64,000 nucleotides of DNA from Morinoia aosen (GCA_030386875.1 CM059578.1:27105286-27169285), one strand, 5' to 3'; positions 34,954-47,925 are shown, counted from the stretch's first letter. Numbers and translations are program-made. Notes: a model not told the origin generated them from the sequence alone.

Positions 34954-36614
34954 GAAAAGCAACATATCCCATTCCCAATTCAATGATTTACCAAGGTTTT
35001 TTGCTTCATTGTTGAAGCTTTAAGGAATTTAAGTAATGCTGATACTTTTTCATCTAAAATACCATATGTTTAATCAGTCAGCAATAATTCAATTTCTAAT
35101 TATTTGACATCTTCAACTTCTTTGTTGACAGTTTCTTCATTATATACCAGATATAATAAAATTTTACTCTAATTCTAAACTGAGATTCTAATTCAAAATT
35201 CTACATGAATGAAAATTCAATTCAATAAAAAGTTATATATCATAAGATGGTATTAATGCTAAATGGTAAAACAAATAGTAAGCTCTTATAAACAAAAATG
35301 ATCATTTCTGACTACTATTCACAACAAAGAATACGAGAAAATCAAATCTTAATTTCATATTTGGGATATGTAATTGAATTTTATTACTAAGCTCTGCAAA
35401 TTTTATTCAAAATGTAAATTTGAAAAAATTTGTTGAACAGTTGATTAACATATTTTATTCCCAAAATCAGTATAAATACGCGTAGGAAAGAACTCTTCCA
35501 CACTTCAAAAGGTAACGATTTAAAAGGTTTTACAAAATGGATACTCATGTCATACCCAATAATTTTAACTTGATGCAATGCGAGATAGTCTTACGGTACC
35601 TAATGGGTTGGGTTATGATATAAGTAAGAATAATGATGATAATCACAATAATAACACAAATAAAAATACCTACAATAGGTGGATAATATTACTGCACACT
35701 CTTGGAGTTGGGCTAGAGATAACAAGCAAACACAGGAATAATTTCCATTAGTTGGAAAAAACTAATGGTGGTAAACAATAAAATTTTATTCTTTATAGAT
35801 ATGGCGACTGGTTTTGGTATCTTGGACTCAAACAACAGGGCTAAATACTGTCACGACTGAAGGGGCTTTGAAACAGCCTATATTACTCTCCAATGCATAA
35901 CACCAAGATAGCATTAGCATAGCTGAGTTTCTTACCAGGAAACTAAACTAAAACATAAGATATCCAGGACCATTTTATGGAAAAATTTACCCATGAAGGC
36001 AGTTACCAGGCAGTATTGCTAAATGCTTCAGAGCCAGTTTTCTACAATACACTCTGGAAGTAGGCCATCAATTATAACCCAATCTACACAAATAGCTATT
36101 CAAATTAAATGTCATTTTGTTTCAAAAATGAGGTTTAAATTAATGGTTGACAGTAGTTGGGGGTATTAGTTATGGCCTATGAACCTTAATACACAACCAT
36201 CAGGATGGTTCTGTGTAACAGAATGATCAAAAACAATTTCTGAGGTCAAACTGGGTCATTTCATGTCACATGAACTACATGGGCATCACTCGGAAAGTCA
36301 GCTTGTCAAATGTGAACCCTCGTACATCGTTAACCTCCATTATCATGTTTACCGTTTACTGAACTTGAACTTGAAATTGCGGGCCGACAGCCTCGGGGCC
36401 TTTGTAACGGCCTACAATTCCCTCCACAATTTTCACACAAAGAGTTCAGCACCTAGTACCAGACTTATCCAACAAACTACTCAGGATCTACCAATCCTTG
36501 TCACAAGCTAAAGCTGCCATTGGACAGCATCACTGGGATAACCAGTATGTCAAAACACCATCCCCAGGCATATTGGGTCATTACTGACCATTCTACCTGA
36601 CTGGCTCATTCCAG
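34954..36614. other. Intergenic DNA, nothing recognised
   Basis: AT-rich. The ORFs at 35,387-35,578 and 36,263-36,511 show no recognisable motif. It may hold the 3' UTR of the LINE remnant to the right. Confidence 0.45.
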
Positions 36615-37662
36615 TCACTGTCTCTTACTCCAGGCATGCACAAGAAACATTTTTATAGCTTCAATGATACTCAAATTACACTCCTGATCCAATCCAGCAA
36701 GACAGCTCATAACACAATCATTTTCAGCATATCTGGCAAACCACACATTCTCTCCACACTGCTCAAGCACCACATTCATAAAACTTTCTCTCTCTTGCTC
36801 ATACTTACTACATTCCAGCACAAAATGCTCAATTGTTTCCTCCACTCCACTAATACATTGCCAAAATAATCTGTTATTATTCTCATTCCACCTCCATATA
36901 CGTCTGTTCACACTCAATGACTTACACCTTGCAGCAAACAAGAGTTGACTTCCAAAACTACCATCATAGAACATCTCAAACTTAAGTAAGGTGCTTCCTT
37001 TTTCATATACCAATTAAGTGTATGCTTCCGCATCATGCTAAGCTTCCACTTATTCAATCAATACTCTTTTGTTTGCCTCTCAATCTCTTTCTTCCACCTC
37101 TTGCAGTCCCACTCAGGCCCTACACCTCCAGCATTTATTAAACTCCAGTCATCCACAGGTCTCCCAATTCTAACATGAATAATCTTTTGCATACTGAGCT
37201 TCCTTGCATGCCCCCAACATACTTTCTCCCAATAGCTCACACTCAGATTCCATTCAAAGATTCGCCTTTCCCACCTGCTATTCTGCATTCTTTCAATTCT
37301 CACCTTATAATTCAGCACAGCTTTCATCATTCTTTCTGAAAATAGGCTCCACCCTAGGTCACCTCTAATGGCTTCTGTAGCTGTCCATTTTGGAGCACCC
37401 AATGTTACACGTCCTACCTTATTTTGTATCACATCCAGCTTTTCAAGATCACTTCCATTCCAAGCAAGAGCACTCATACCATACATGACACTAGGTACAG
37501 CAACATACTTCCACATTCCTCTCACACATTCGTATTTGTTTGCTCTGTATCTGGCCACACTACCTAACCGTCCACTCCATTGCATTGTTTTTGCCACTTT
37601 CTCACCTTTAGTTCTAGTACATCCATCTTCACTTATCATACAACCTAGATATTTGCATTATC
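36615..37662 (-). pseudogene. 5'-truncated LINE: reverse transcriptase C-terminal part
   Basis: Starts abruptly at about 37,662 with KYLGCMISEDG, the end of the reverse transcriptase palm. It continues through YRANKYECVRGMWKYVAVPS, VMYGMSALAWNG, LDVIQNKVGRVTLGAPKWT and DLGWS, typical of the region after the catalytic domain of CR1/RTE-like non-LTR elements. A stop near 37,058 and a frameshift follow. The next frame (37,013-36,615) carries a Cys/His motif, CISGVEETIEHFVLECSKYE, as found at LINE C-termini. It cannot be functional. Confidence 0.85.
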
Positions 37663-40600
37663 TGCTTCGGTGTTCGACTTTTTGTAGGTTGGCGCTAAAG
37701 TGGCAGCTAACAAAAAAATCATCCGCAGTCTTGGAAAATGAATTCCTTTCTTTTCACACAATATTTGTTCGACATGTAGCATTTTTAAACGCAATTACCC
37801 AAAACTATCTACTGTTATGGTTCTTTATATTCAATTTTCGTTGCGTATAGTTTCTTATACTTCTTTTAGAGTTTGCATAACAGCAGCGCACCACTTTGCA
37901 CAACAAAAGAGCCAATGGATACTGCTTCCTGTTAGGATTCGGCCGTGGGGTATAGCCAGTCCTTACAAACCTCGATAAGCATTTAGGAGTAAACCATGAG
38001 AAAGGATAATAAGGCACTCTGGACTCAGCTTTTGGGATATATTGATAGGAAGCCGGAGAGGACCGCCGAGTCTTGAGCAAACGATGAACTTGGCTGAAGA
38101 GGGTTGCCAGTCCGGGCAGACGGGCGGCTCCTGGAGAAGTGCTGGAGTCGACAGTGTGTGTTGTTTGCAAATGATTTAAGAGCCCAGTTTATAAGACTTG
38201 GAGGAAACCGTGACGTTGTGAGTGATCAATTTGATTGAGTTGAGGCCAGGCAGGGCGGCTCAAGTTGAGGCAATTCTTAGGTGAGTTAAGTAGCATTAAA
38301 GCCCAAACAAGCGAGACAAAATGAGGCCCAAGGCCAGGTAAATTCTGGTTAAGTCACGTCCAGTTAAGGTCGGGCCAGTGCAGATGAGGCCGGTTGAGGT
38401 AAAACCCAAAACTAATCCAACAAAGGGAATCCCACTAAGGCCCAGGGAGAGCTGTTGTGAGTGGTGTGTGGCGATGACGTTGAGGTCCTGCAAAGAGTCC
38501 AACACGCTGGATGAGCAGTCCAAGGAGACATCAAGGAAAATTCCACCACTGAGAGTCCCACAACAATCGTAAATAATAAACTCCCACACAGCAGGATTCG
38601 AGAAATCCTACAGATTTGACTCAAGTTAATTTCATTTGATTCTCTTTTTCGTCAAGCTCAAAAGTAGAGAAGATAAGATAGAATCAATTAAGAAAATCTT
38701 ATACAACTGCTCTTGCTTTAAATACAAGGCATAAAATTTGAGAATTTTTAGTAATACTTTTAGTGATTATCTAAGAGCAACATCGGGGATCAAATCCCTG
38801 GAACCATGGAAAACACATGACTTAACAAGACATGGTTCATGAAGCAGCAGAAAAGAATTACAGCAATTAAGAATTTCATAGAAAGAGAATTAATGCTTCT
38901 TTATGTACTCTAGAACATCACTATAACTTGTACAAGAAATAACAGAGAACAATTCTAAAGTTCATTGATATAAATTCTACTGAAAATCACTGCTAAATAT
39001 CATTTGCAATACTAAAAAAATTAAGGAATAATCTCCACAACAAAAAGAGAAACACTAAACGTTTTGCTTGCACAGAAAGGAAATATGCGCAAAAACGAAA
39101 GCATGAAAATCAGTCGATTAACCCGGCGGTCTCAAGCGTCGCCATTTGCAATAAACCTTGCGCGTTCACGAAGCATTTTTATGCGAGAAGTACTCGTTTA
39201 CGATGGCAGATGCTAATATGCATTTCTGCCGTAAAAATAAGAGAAATTCGATTTTAATTTGGTGATGGTGATTTATATTGAAATAAATGCGATTAACGCA
39301 AGATTTAAGGAGTTATAAAAATGAAGAAAACTAAAAAACTTTAGCAGGCATATACATGAATAATCTTCGTAATTTATAAACGTACGAAATTATTAAAAGA
39401 CATTTCCCAATTAATAATTTCGCGCTAAACACAATTAAGAAAACTACTGTACTTTATGTTGTGAAAAAGAAATACTATCTCGCGTACAAAAAAAAAGGTA
39501 CGAATTTTAAATGATATGAGTCGGCAGCATTGCTTCGCCATTTTTGGAAAACAAAGGCACCGCGAACAAAGACGCCAGCAGTTCTGTCGTGCTCTAACGG
39601 CCGTATTCGTAAACTGGTCTTGAAATAATATGGCAGCGTAAACTGTCGAACTTTGTTAGTGAGGCAAAAGGTGAACTTAGTTGAATAATAATAGTAATAA
39701 TATAAATTCGACAAGAAATGAAACATTGACACGTAAATGTTTACGCTATTTCACGTTGAGGTAGCATTCGAAATACACATGCCCGTCTAAGAGCTTTAAC
39801 ACTATTTTTAAGTTCATCCTTAATTCACGACGATAAACAGATCCTTAGGTTAATCAACATGCACACAGGGAATTTACACTTGTATACATTACCAGGTTAC
39901 TTCTTCTTATTTAAACACTAAATATCTTCACTTACACGAACGCGGTATGCACGAGCTAGTAAGGCACGAGAGAATGTGTTTCAAAAGGACGCCACGCACA
40001 GTGCTGCCAGATTCAGAGGCTTGAAACACGAACATGTCAATCGTGACTTTAATTTTTATGCTTTTTTTGCACAAAAACTTTAGGGATTACGAATTAGAAG
40101 TAGAAAATAATTAATAATAAATTAGAGTAAGATCTTTAATGCTAATAATTAATTTTTTTAAGTGCGAATGGGAAAATTTATAATTCTTACGCTTTTGTAG
40201 CGATTGCTACATTCCTGCATGCAGCAGTTTACCTGCTGACCACACAATCATCAAAATGGAATAACCATGCTTTAAAAACTGCAATCAAAACAATAACAGA
40301 GCAAAAAACGCTGAATTTGTTGGCAAAAACCACGGATTCAAGCAAAAAATCATAAATAAATACATCGACGACTAACATTTTGATATTTTGATGATGCTAC
40401 AGGCGACCTCATGGCACAAATCATATCAAATGTGACAGGCCAAAAATTCTCATCTTCGATGGAAACGAAGATGGTTTTCGGAAAATATTTTTTCTCCGAG
40501 CTCGTAATTTGGCATACCACATGGAGTTGATCTGAGAGGGTGGAAAAATGCTGCGAATTTCAACCTCGTGGTCTTAGATACAGAATTATTTAAATCCACC

Positions 40601-40987
40601 CATTTTACTTTTACCAATAATCCCTAATATTGCAAGTTCCTAAACTAGCATTTCAATGTATTAGCACACTAACAGGAGCGTTTTCATCAATGCGTCACTG
40701 GTATTTGTTTTTTGTTTTTTAATTCTATTTGCATGCATTATAAAAACTAAATATGTGAGCTATCTCCCCAGTTAGGAAAAAACTGTTAGCGTCAAATTGA
40801 GACTGAATTGAAATTTTATATGCAATTTGATAAAAAATACTGCTGGCCTGATATGAGTGTTTCAATAAGAAAAGATTTCAATGGGAGAGGGGGTAGAGGA
40901 AGCTCTGTTCCCTTTTCCCGGTGCAAGTAAAAATTTCTGTCGTACATGAACGAACATATAATTGGATGGACTTCATTTTGAGGCTAA
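37663..40987. other. Intergenic DNA, nothing firmly recognised
   Basis: 38,200-38,460 is G-rich on the + strand with many loose copies of a GAGGCC/GTTAAG-type word, and ORFs there follow the repeat. 38,700-40,980 is AT-rich with no gene or clear element. Confidence 0.45.
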
Positions 40988-42246
40988 AGGGCCGTTTACA
41001 CTAGGGGACATTTCGGCCGTGAGGCGCGACACGTGTATACGAGGCTCACCACTCAGGCCCATATTTGTGTGTGTTTATACGAAGTTTCCTAATAGCCCTG
41101 ATCGAATTCGTAATCCGCGGCACTCAAGAGCCTTGTAACTACCGGGGCGAATAGAGAACTTCGTATAAACACACATAAACATGAAACTCAGTGGTGAGCC
41201 TCCTATACACGTGTAGTGAACGCTTGGGACTCATTTCACTTGAATTTATAAAAACGCTAAAACGAACATCCTAAAATTAAGTTATATCAATGCAATTAGT
41301 TTCATAAATTTACAAACCTGTATTTATTCGATAAAACCCAAAATTTTACCAAAAGTGTGTTCCGAAAGAAAAACACGATTCTGGTCACGTATCTACGCCC
41401 GTCACTTCTGATTGGCAACACTGCCCTAGCCATTTTGAATCGGAACGCATTCTGACTCTAGCTTTCTTGTGTTTCGGTTCTTGGTGCTTCGCAGCGACGG
41501 AAGAACCTACGAAGCGACACACAAACACCACCACCAACCCTCAATTGTGACGTTCCTCAGAACCACTTGAGAACGTCCCCTTTGATTCATTCGGAACGTT
41601 CTCAGAACCACTTGAGACGTTCCTCAAAGTCATTGCAGCCAAACGGCTAACAATCATACCAATTGAGCCACAAGGCTCACAAGCAGAAACTCCTACGGGG
41701 ACTGCCTCTTTCGAGATACCATAATTTTAACAATTATCTCCGCATCTGCGGATAGTTATACCAATAAGTCAAACAATTATCACCGCATCTGCGGATAGTT
41801 ACACCAACCATACATTCTCGCCTGGATCCACAACGGATTCCCTCTAGCCACGACACCTGCTGGAGTGCGTCACCTTACTGGACCCGGATCTTCTTCCACA
41901 AGAAGTGGATGCTGCCGTAGTCACGGCACCCAGAGTCAACTAATAAAGCAGAGGCGAGAAGTAGATGTCGTGTATCATTGCCCTACGGAGGTTTAATTCG
42001 TGCAAGTCGATAAAAATTAGGTGCCAGTAGAGCACCCGAGTACCTACTCCTTCAGAGTTAAAAGGGCCAAGAGAAATTCATGATTAACACACAAAGAAAT
42101 TGTATTTGTTGTGCCTAGCCATAGACACAAGAATACTGGTGACCCTGCCCAAAGTTCATAACGTAATTAATTCTCATCGCCAAAACCAGAACTTCATACA
42201 CGTGTCGCGCCTCACGGCCGAAATGTCCCCTAGTGTAAACGGCCCT
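40988..42246. mobile_element. PIF/Harbinger-like element, long copy (TAA TSD)
   Basis: The terminus AGGGCCGTTTACACTAGG and its complement are flanked by TAA (40,985-40,987 and 42,247-42,249). GGGCCGTTTACACT plus a 3-bp TAA/TTA duplication fits PIF/Harbinger. The first about 228 bp match the short copy at 50,449. After TACACGTGT (41,206-41,214) about 980 bp of unrelated DNA intervene before TACACGTGT resumes (42,197), so this copy either carries an insertion or is the longer form. No transposase ORF is visible. Confidence 0.8.
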
Positions 42247-42249
42247 TAA

Positions 42250-43289
42250 GATGAAGTTTCAACAAGTCATTTTTTAAAAATTACCTTATCCTAGGGAGAA
42301 AGAACTGTTAAATGAGTAAGACCGATCGAAAACTTGCACTCCGGTTAATGCGATTGAAATATGACTTCAACATTCAAAAATACAATTTTTATCGAGCTAA
42401 ATGCTGCAAATGCTGTCCACATTTTTTAGCTCGTTAAATGCCCGGGGATAATTCAACTTACCGGAGTGAGAATTTATGACCGGTCTCGTGAACGCTCACC
42501 TGAACTCTCTTCTTCTTTCGATTCTAGGGTAATATTTGAACTACAGCATGTTTTGTAGGAACTTTATCGTAATCTCAAAATGAAGCTCATCTCATTCTGT
42601 GTTCGCTCATGTCCAGCAAAAATTTTTCCTCGGGCAAGGAGGAGAGGGAGGAGCGGAGCTCATCTCTGTATGCGATCACTTTTTCTGATTACGTTCACTT
42701 TGAACCAGCTCTAATTTTTAACCTATTGCATCCAAAAATTTTTAACTTAGCCTCAATTTCATGTAATAATAAACACGTCTTTCAATGACGACAGTCTTTA
42801 CAGGCACCCATCAGCAGCGCCACAACCAACATTTGAGTTCATCGAAAAATACGCTAAATTATTTTTATTATTGTTTGTGGTCGCTTTTCCACCGGGGTCG
42901 CCAGCCAATAGCAAATGTGGACCCCCTTCGCTTTCGCGAAGCAATTGGCAAAATGTAACATGGATTTAGACTGGGAGTGCAGCAGGAATCCCAGGGGTTT
43001 CAGCTGTCCACCCTCTATTAGCCGAGGCCTTACCCATACGGAAACCCCTACCGGATAACAACGCAGTGCGCTCGACTACTTATTTCTTCTTTAAATTAGG
43101 CAGATGCCTCAAGCTTGGTGTTGAGTTTTGTTGGCTCGTCCAATTATATTGGAGATCGATCTCTTTATGTTTTTCTTGATTAACCTGTGCATGTCAGATA
43201 TGGTAATTAGAAATGATGCGATAAAGTTTATGGTCAGCAGTTGGGTGTGCGAAGGCATGGACAGTTTCGGGGCTCGAATTGACAAGCGC
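42250..43289. other. Intergenic DNA; possibly the 3' UTR of the LINE remnant to its right
   Basis: 42,880-43,080 is GC-richer than its surroundings and lies directly 3' of the minus-strand LINE fragment that ends at 43,290, so it may be that LINE's 3' UTR. No gene is supported. Confidence 0.35.
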
Positions 43290-43500
43290 TCAAATAGAGT
43301 TCTGGAGTCTTATGCTGCATAAGAATGCCAGTATCTCTGTCAGGGGGCCACCATCATGCAGCATGTGCTGAATGGTTGCTCGGGTGTAGGGATTCCTAAA
43401 GACTTTGATATGGGTAGCTCTAGCTTCAGCTAGGTTAGGGCAGTCGACGAGAATATGTGGGACCGTCAAAGTAGCTCCATCACACAAATACGCTTAAATT
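43290..43500 (-). pseudogene. LINE C-terminal Cys/His fragment
   Basis: A minus-strand frame reads CDGATLTVPHILVDCPNL then a helical tail to a stop. This C..H....C pattern with HILVDCP is common at the C-termini of non-LTR polyproteins. Only about 70 codons remain and nothing upstream continues it. Confidence 0.55.
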
Positions 43501-43681
43501 AATCTCAGCACCAAAAAAACCCTCATAAGTCTCTTAAGGTTTTAAGGTAGATCTGAAAATAAAAAACAACCAGTCAAGAAAATTATTGTGTAGACTTAAT
43601 TTGTCGCATATGATTCAAGAAACAATGCGCATTACTAACAGTTTCAAAAACACTTTTAAAACCTAGCAATAACAAATAATC

Positions 43682-43941
43682 TAATGGATTTAGGTTAAGA
43701 AGACGAGACTCTTGGAGTTTGTATAATCAGTACACACAGCAGGACACACGTTTACATTACGAAGGGTAGTGGTGGAGTGGGCTCCAGCCAAGCCCGAGAA
43801 CCACGAGCAGAGATCCACAAGAACCATGAGCTCAGTTCTCAACGCATAGTGCTGTCTAAATACATTCTTACACAAGAGCACTGTAACATTATCAGTATTA
43901 TACACATATACATTCAAGGTGCTACATGAAAGGTTTCAACA
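43682..43941 (-). repeat. Copia 3' LTR
   Basis: In element sense it starts TGTTGAAACC and ends CCTAAATCCATTA. It reads base for base like the 5' LTR. Confidence 0.95.
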
Positions 43942-43950
43942 CTCCTTCTC
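43942..43950 (-). promoter_or_regulatory. Copia polypurine tract
   Basis: GAGAAGGAG on the element strand directly before the 3' LTR, overlapping the stop codon region of the polyprotein. It would prime plus-strand DNA synthesis. Confidence 0.75.
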
Positions 43951-46900
43951 ACATTGAATGTGTGTCAGATGAGACCATTCCTAACTTCGTTCTTAGTCTA
44001 GAGAACTTTTCTATCGGCAGGTTCTTGGTGAATATGTCGGCGAGCATTTCGTCGGTAGGGCAATACACTACGTCTATATCTTTGTTACTTACAAGATCCC
44101 GTACATAGTGAAACTTAATATCGATGTGCTTGCTCCTCCCATGATATTTGGGATTGTTGGCAAGACAGATGGCTGACTGGTTGTCTTCGTTTATAACCAT
44201 TGGTTCCATAGTCCCAAAATTTAGATCACTGAGTAAGTGCTTTAACCAGACAGCCTCTTGAGCCGCACCGGCAAGAGCAACGTATTCGGCTTCTGCAGTT
44301 GAGAGGGCTACACAAGTTTGTTTGTTAGATCTCCACGTAATTACCGAATTACTGAGGGTGAAACAGTAACCAGAGGTAGACTTTCGGTCATTTTTATCAC
44401 CAGCCCAGTCAGCATCTGAATAACCAATGCAAGTATCAGAACATTTGCTATACAAGAGACCTAGTTTAGAGGTGCCTCTCAGGTACCTGAATATTCTCTT
44501 AACACACATCCAATGCTGTTCAAGAGGTTTGGAGCTGTATTTAGCAACATTATTCACTGCGAATGCAATGTCAGGTCGAGTTCTGGTTGACAAATACAAA
44601 AGGCTACCTACAGCACTTTGATAAGTGGCAGGGTCAAATTCGACATCATTTGGGGAGCATATCGGATTTACGTTTACATCGGCGGGAGTTGCAACAGGTT
44701 TACAATTATCAAAGCCAAATTTTGACAACAGAGCCTCAGTGTAGGCAGTTTGATTCAAGAAGACATTGTTTTTAAATTGTACAACACTTACACCTAGGAA
44801 GTAACTCAGCACACCAAGGTCCTTCATTTTGTATTGGGTAGAAAGGCTCAACTTTATTTGATTTATTTCATCACCAGACTCAGAAGCAATTATTAGATCG
44901 TCTACATACACCGCCACAATACACAGTTTCTTATCTTGAACACGAGTGTATATACAAGCATCACTCTTAGATTGTACAAAACCCAATTTCTTCAAATAGC
45001 TATCTAGTGTAGTATTCCAACACTTAGGAGCTTGTTTTAGTCCGTAGAGCGATTTTTGTAGTTTACACACCAGATTTTCTTTGCCTTTGACAATAAAACC
45101 GTCGGGTTGAACCAGATATAGTTCTTCAATCAGTTCTCCATTAAGGAAGGCTGTTGCAACGTCCATGTGATGGACTTGCATGTTGCATTTGGCAGCCAAA
45201 GCTAGTACTGTCCTGACAGACTCAAATCGAACCACGGGACTGAAGGTCTCGTCGTAGTCAATGCCATATTTTTGTGAGTAGCCCTGAGCCACAAGGCGAG
45301 CTTTGTACGAGCAAATGCTTCCGTCGGGTCCGGTTTTTCTTTTAAAGATCCACTTTGATTTGATAGGTTTTTTGTCATTAGGACACTCTACAAGGGACCA
45401 TACTCTGTTTTGATTTATAGACTCCATCTCATTCTCCATAGCTGTTTCCCATAGTTTTGCTTCTGGTCCACTGAGTGCTTCTTGAACACAAGATGGTATA
45501 TCAAGCTCATTTTTCATTAAATACACCCATTCACCAAACCTATCAGGAGCCCGTCGATATCTGGTTGATTGTCTAGGCTGCACTCCCTCCATCCCAGCAT
45601 CTGACTGTCTATGCTCCACCCCTCCCTCAGAGTCTTCTAGTTCTGGATCCTGAGGAAGAAGAGTAAAATTACCATCATTTACTTCTGAAGGCTCCTTCTC
45701 AATTGGCATCTGCTGAGATTCATTGAACATAACGTCTCTACTCAAAAATATCCTTCTACTGTTTATGTCATACAGACGATATCCCTTGGATCCACTTCCA
45801 TATCCTACAAGAACACACGGTTTAGATTTTGGATCAAGTTTTTCCCTCTCATCTTTGGGGACATGAGCGTACGCACTGCAGCCAAAGGTTTTGAGGTGCT
45901 GTACGTTGGGCTTGTGTCCATTAAGGGCCTGATAAGGGGTCATATCATTCAATGCACTAGCAGGGCTCCTATTTTTGACATACACGGCAGTTGATATAGC
46001 TTCACCCCAGAATGATTTTGGTAACTTTGAACCAGACAGCATAGCTCTGACAGAGTCAAGAAGAGTTCTATTCATTCTTTCTGCAACTCCATTTTGTTCA
46101 GGTGTCTTAGGCACAGTTTTTTCATGGATAATTCCTTCCCTTTTTAGGAATTGTTCAAAGTCATTAGAGATGTATTCCCCACCGTTATCGGAGCGCAGAA
46201 TTTTAATTTTGTGATCATAGTGATTTTCTACCAAGGATTTGAACTCCTGAAACACTTTGAAAACATCACTCTTATGTTTGATAATGTACACCCAAGTATA
46301 TCTGGAGTGGTCATCTATGAAGGTTACAAAATACCTTCCACTCCCAAGTGATATGGGATTAAGCTGGCCACACACATCACTGTGGATAAGTTCTAAGGGT
46401 TGGCGTTTCCTTTTGTGATTTGTTTTGGGGAACGGAAGCCTATGATTTTTACCATCACAACAGTTTTCACAAAAAATGTTATCTCCACTCACAGAACAAT
46501 CAAAACCTCTAACAAGATTCTTAGTGGCTAATTTCTTAAGATTATTGAATCCTAGATGACAAAATCGTTTATGCCACAGAATTTCATCAGAGGAAACGTT
46601 CATGCATTTAGCGGCTGAATTAAGGGTGCAATTAAGTTTATACAATTTTCCTACTTTACTGCCTAAGGCAATTAATTCATCGTCTTTATTTACAATCTTA
46701 CATGAGCTTTCGTCAAAGTAAACTGAGTTTCCACTTTCTGTAATCTGAGGCACGGAAAGTAAATTGTAGGCTAAGCCAGGTACATACAAGACATTCTTAA
46801 CAACACAGGTATCTACTCGACCTTTAGGCAACAACACCATAACTTCAACATCACCTACACCAACACCTTGCAAGTTTCTACCATCACCAACTTCAATGTT

Positions 46901-47791
46901 AATTGGACTAGATAGCTCATTCATACAAGAAAAATCATTCCTATTATTACACATGTGTGCTGTTGCACCGGAATCAATTACCCAACAATTATTGATTTTT
47001 ATCACAGACAATGCACCGATATAATTTGTTTTACCTGCTACAAAATTGTTTTGGTTTTCTGTGTGGTTCCCATCTTCTTTCTTCAATTTTTCTTGATAGA
47101 TCCAGCACTTGGTACGTAGGTGTCCCAATTTTCCGCATTCGAAGCATCGTGAGTTTTTCAATTTGGAGGTCACAAGGGATTTTTCACTGAAGTCTGAAGC
47201 ACTTTGGTTTTTCAGTTTTGCTTCTTCATTCAGAAGACGCTCTGTCACAATATCCCATGACGGTAGTTTTTCATGAGCTTCCAGTGCAGTCACCAGTGTG
47301 GAGAAATGGTCGGGAAGTGACGACAGCAAGATTATTACACGACTTTCTTCATCAACAGCGTCATCAATCACACTCAAGGACTCAAATATTTCGACAAATG
47401 CTTTGAGATGAGTTTGTAAGTCTTGGTCTTCTTTTAGTTTCATGTTGTAGAGTCTTTTGCGTAGTCTGAACTTGTTAGACCAAGTTTTCTTCTGGAATGT
47501 ATCTTCAATCTTATGCCATAGTTGCACAGGGTCAGTAGGATCACCCAACAAATAAAGTTGACTTGTTTCGACACCAAGCACAATTGTTGCAAGTGCACTG
47601 TCACGTCTTTCTTCAAATTTTCTTCGAGCAGTCTCGTCCGTAGTCTGTGGCATGGTTTCCGTTCCTCGAACCAAGTTCCACAGTTTTTCCTTCATCAGAA
47701 TCATCTTCATTTGCAGCTTCCACGTAGGATAGTTTTTATCATTAAGAGCCGTGAGGCAGTTCTTTGCACTTTCACTTACGGAGCCTGCCAT
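43949..47791 (-). CDS. Copia Gag-Pol polyprotein, 1280 aa, no stops
   Basis: Gag occupies about residues 1-210, followed by a CCHC knuckle C216-C229 (CFECGKLGHLRTKC). The aspartic protease has D273-S-G. The GAG-pre-integrase zinc region is LWHKRFCHLG about 405-414. The integrase DDE is D472, D535 (SDNGGEY) and E571 (NGVAERMNR). The reverse transcriptase has YVDD near 962, preceded by MDVATAFLNGEL. RNase H has SDADWAGD near 1127, STAEAEY near 1167 and an END motif, and the end reads ADIFTKNL. The order protease-integrase-RT-RNase H defines Ty1/copia. Length and all catalytic motifs are normal. No separate Gag terminator is seen, so the Gag:Pol ratio must be set some other way, for example by splicing as in Drosophila copia (inference). 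Confidence 0.97.
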   Translation of the reverse strand: MAGSVSESAKNCLTALNDKNYPTWKLQMKMILMKEKLWNLVRGTETMPQTTDETARRKFEERRDSALATIVLGVETSQLYLLGDPTDPVQLWHKIEDTFQKKTWSNKFRLRKRLYNMKLKEDQDLQTHLKAFVEIFESLSVIDDAVDEESRVIILLSSLPDHFSTLVTALEAHEKLPSWDIVTERLLNEEAKLKNQSASDFSEKSLVTSKLKNSRCFECGKLGHLRTKCWIYQEKLKKEDGNHTENQNNFVAGKTNYIGALSVIKINNCWVIDSGATAHMCNNRNDFSCMNELSSPINIEVGDGRNLQGVGVGDVEVMVLLPKGRVDTCVVKNVLYVPGLAYNLLSVPQITESGNSVYFDESSCKIVNKDDELIALGSKVGKLYKLNCTLNSAAKCMNVSSDEILWHKRFCHLGFNNLKKLATKNLVRGFDCSVSGDNIFCENCCDGKNHRLPFPKTNHKRKRQPLELIHSDVCGQLNPISLGSGRYFVTFIDDHSRYTWVYIIKHKSDVFKVFQEFKSLVENHYDHKIKILRSDNGGEYISNDFEQFLKREGIIHEKTVPKTPEQNGVAERMNRTLLDSVRAMLSGSKLPKSFWGEAISTAVYVKNRSPASALNDMTPYQALNGHKPNVQHLKTFGCSAYAHVPKDEREKLDPKSKPCVLVGYGSGSKGYRLYDINSRRIFLSRDVMFNESQQMPIEKEPSEVNDGNFTLLPQDPELEDSEGGVEHRQSDAGMEGVQPRQSTRYRRAPDRFGEWVYLMKNELDIPSCVQEALSGPEAKLWETAMENEMESINQNRVWSLVECPNDKKPIKSKWIFKRKTGPDGSICSYKARLVAQGYSQKYGIDYDETFSPVVRFESVRTVLALAAKCNMQVHHMDVATAFLNGELIEELYLVQPDGFIVKGKENLVCKLQKSLYGLKQAPKCWNTTLDSYLKKLGFVQSKSDACIYTRVQDKKLCIVAVYVDDLIIASESGDEINQIKLSLSTQYKMKDLGVLSYFLGVSVVQFKNNVFLNQTAYTEALLSKFGFDNCKPVATPADVNVNPICSPNDVEFDPATYQSAVGSLLYLSTRTRPDIAFAVNNVAKYSSKPLEQHWMCVKRIFRYLRGTSKLGLLYSKCSDTCIGYSDADWAGDKNDRKSTSGYCFTLSNSVITWRSNKQTCVALSTAEAEYVALAGAAQEAVWLKHLLSDLNFGTMEPMVINEDNQSAICLANNPKYHGRSKHIDIKFHYVRDLVSNKDIDVVYCPTDEMLADIFTKNLPIEKFSRLRTKLGMVSSDTHSM

Positions 47792-47925
47792 GTTTCTTTC
47801 TCTTTCACCGTTTCTGTCTCACACAGCACTAACAAATCACCAACTTCTGTTCTCGCTGTCCCGGGCTGTTTTTCGCTTCGGGACTTAAGATAACCTCACT
47901 TGATATTGCTTCATCGGAAGGTTTA

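Noticed and set aside
36263-36511. 82-codon + strand ORF as a gene
   Set aside because: No motif; it lies antisense to the likely 3' flank of the LINE remnant.
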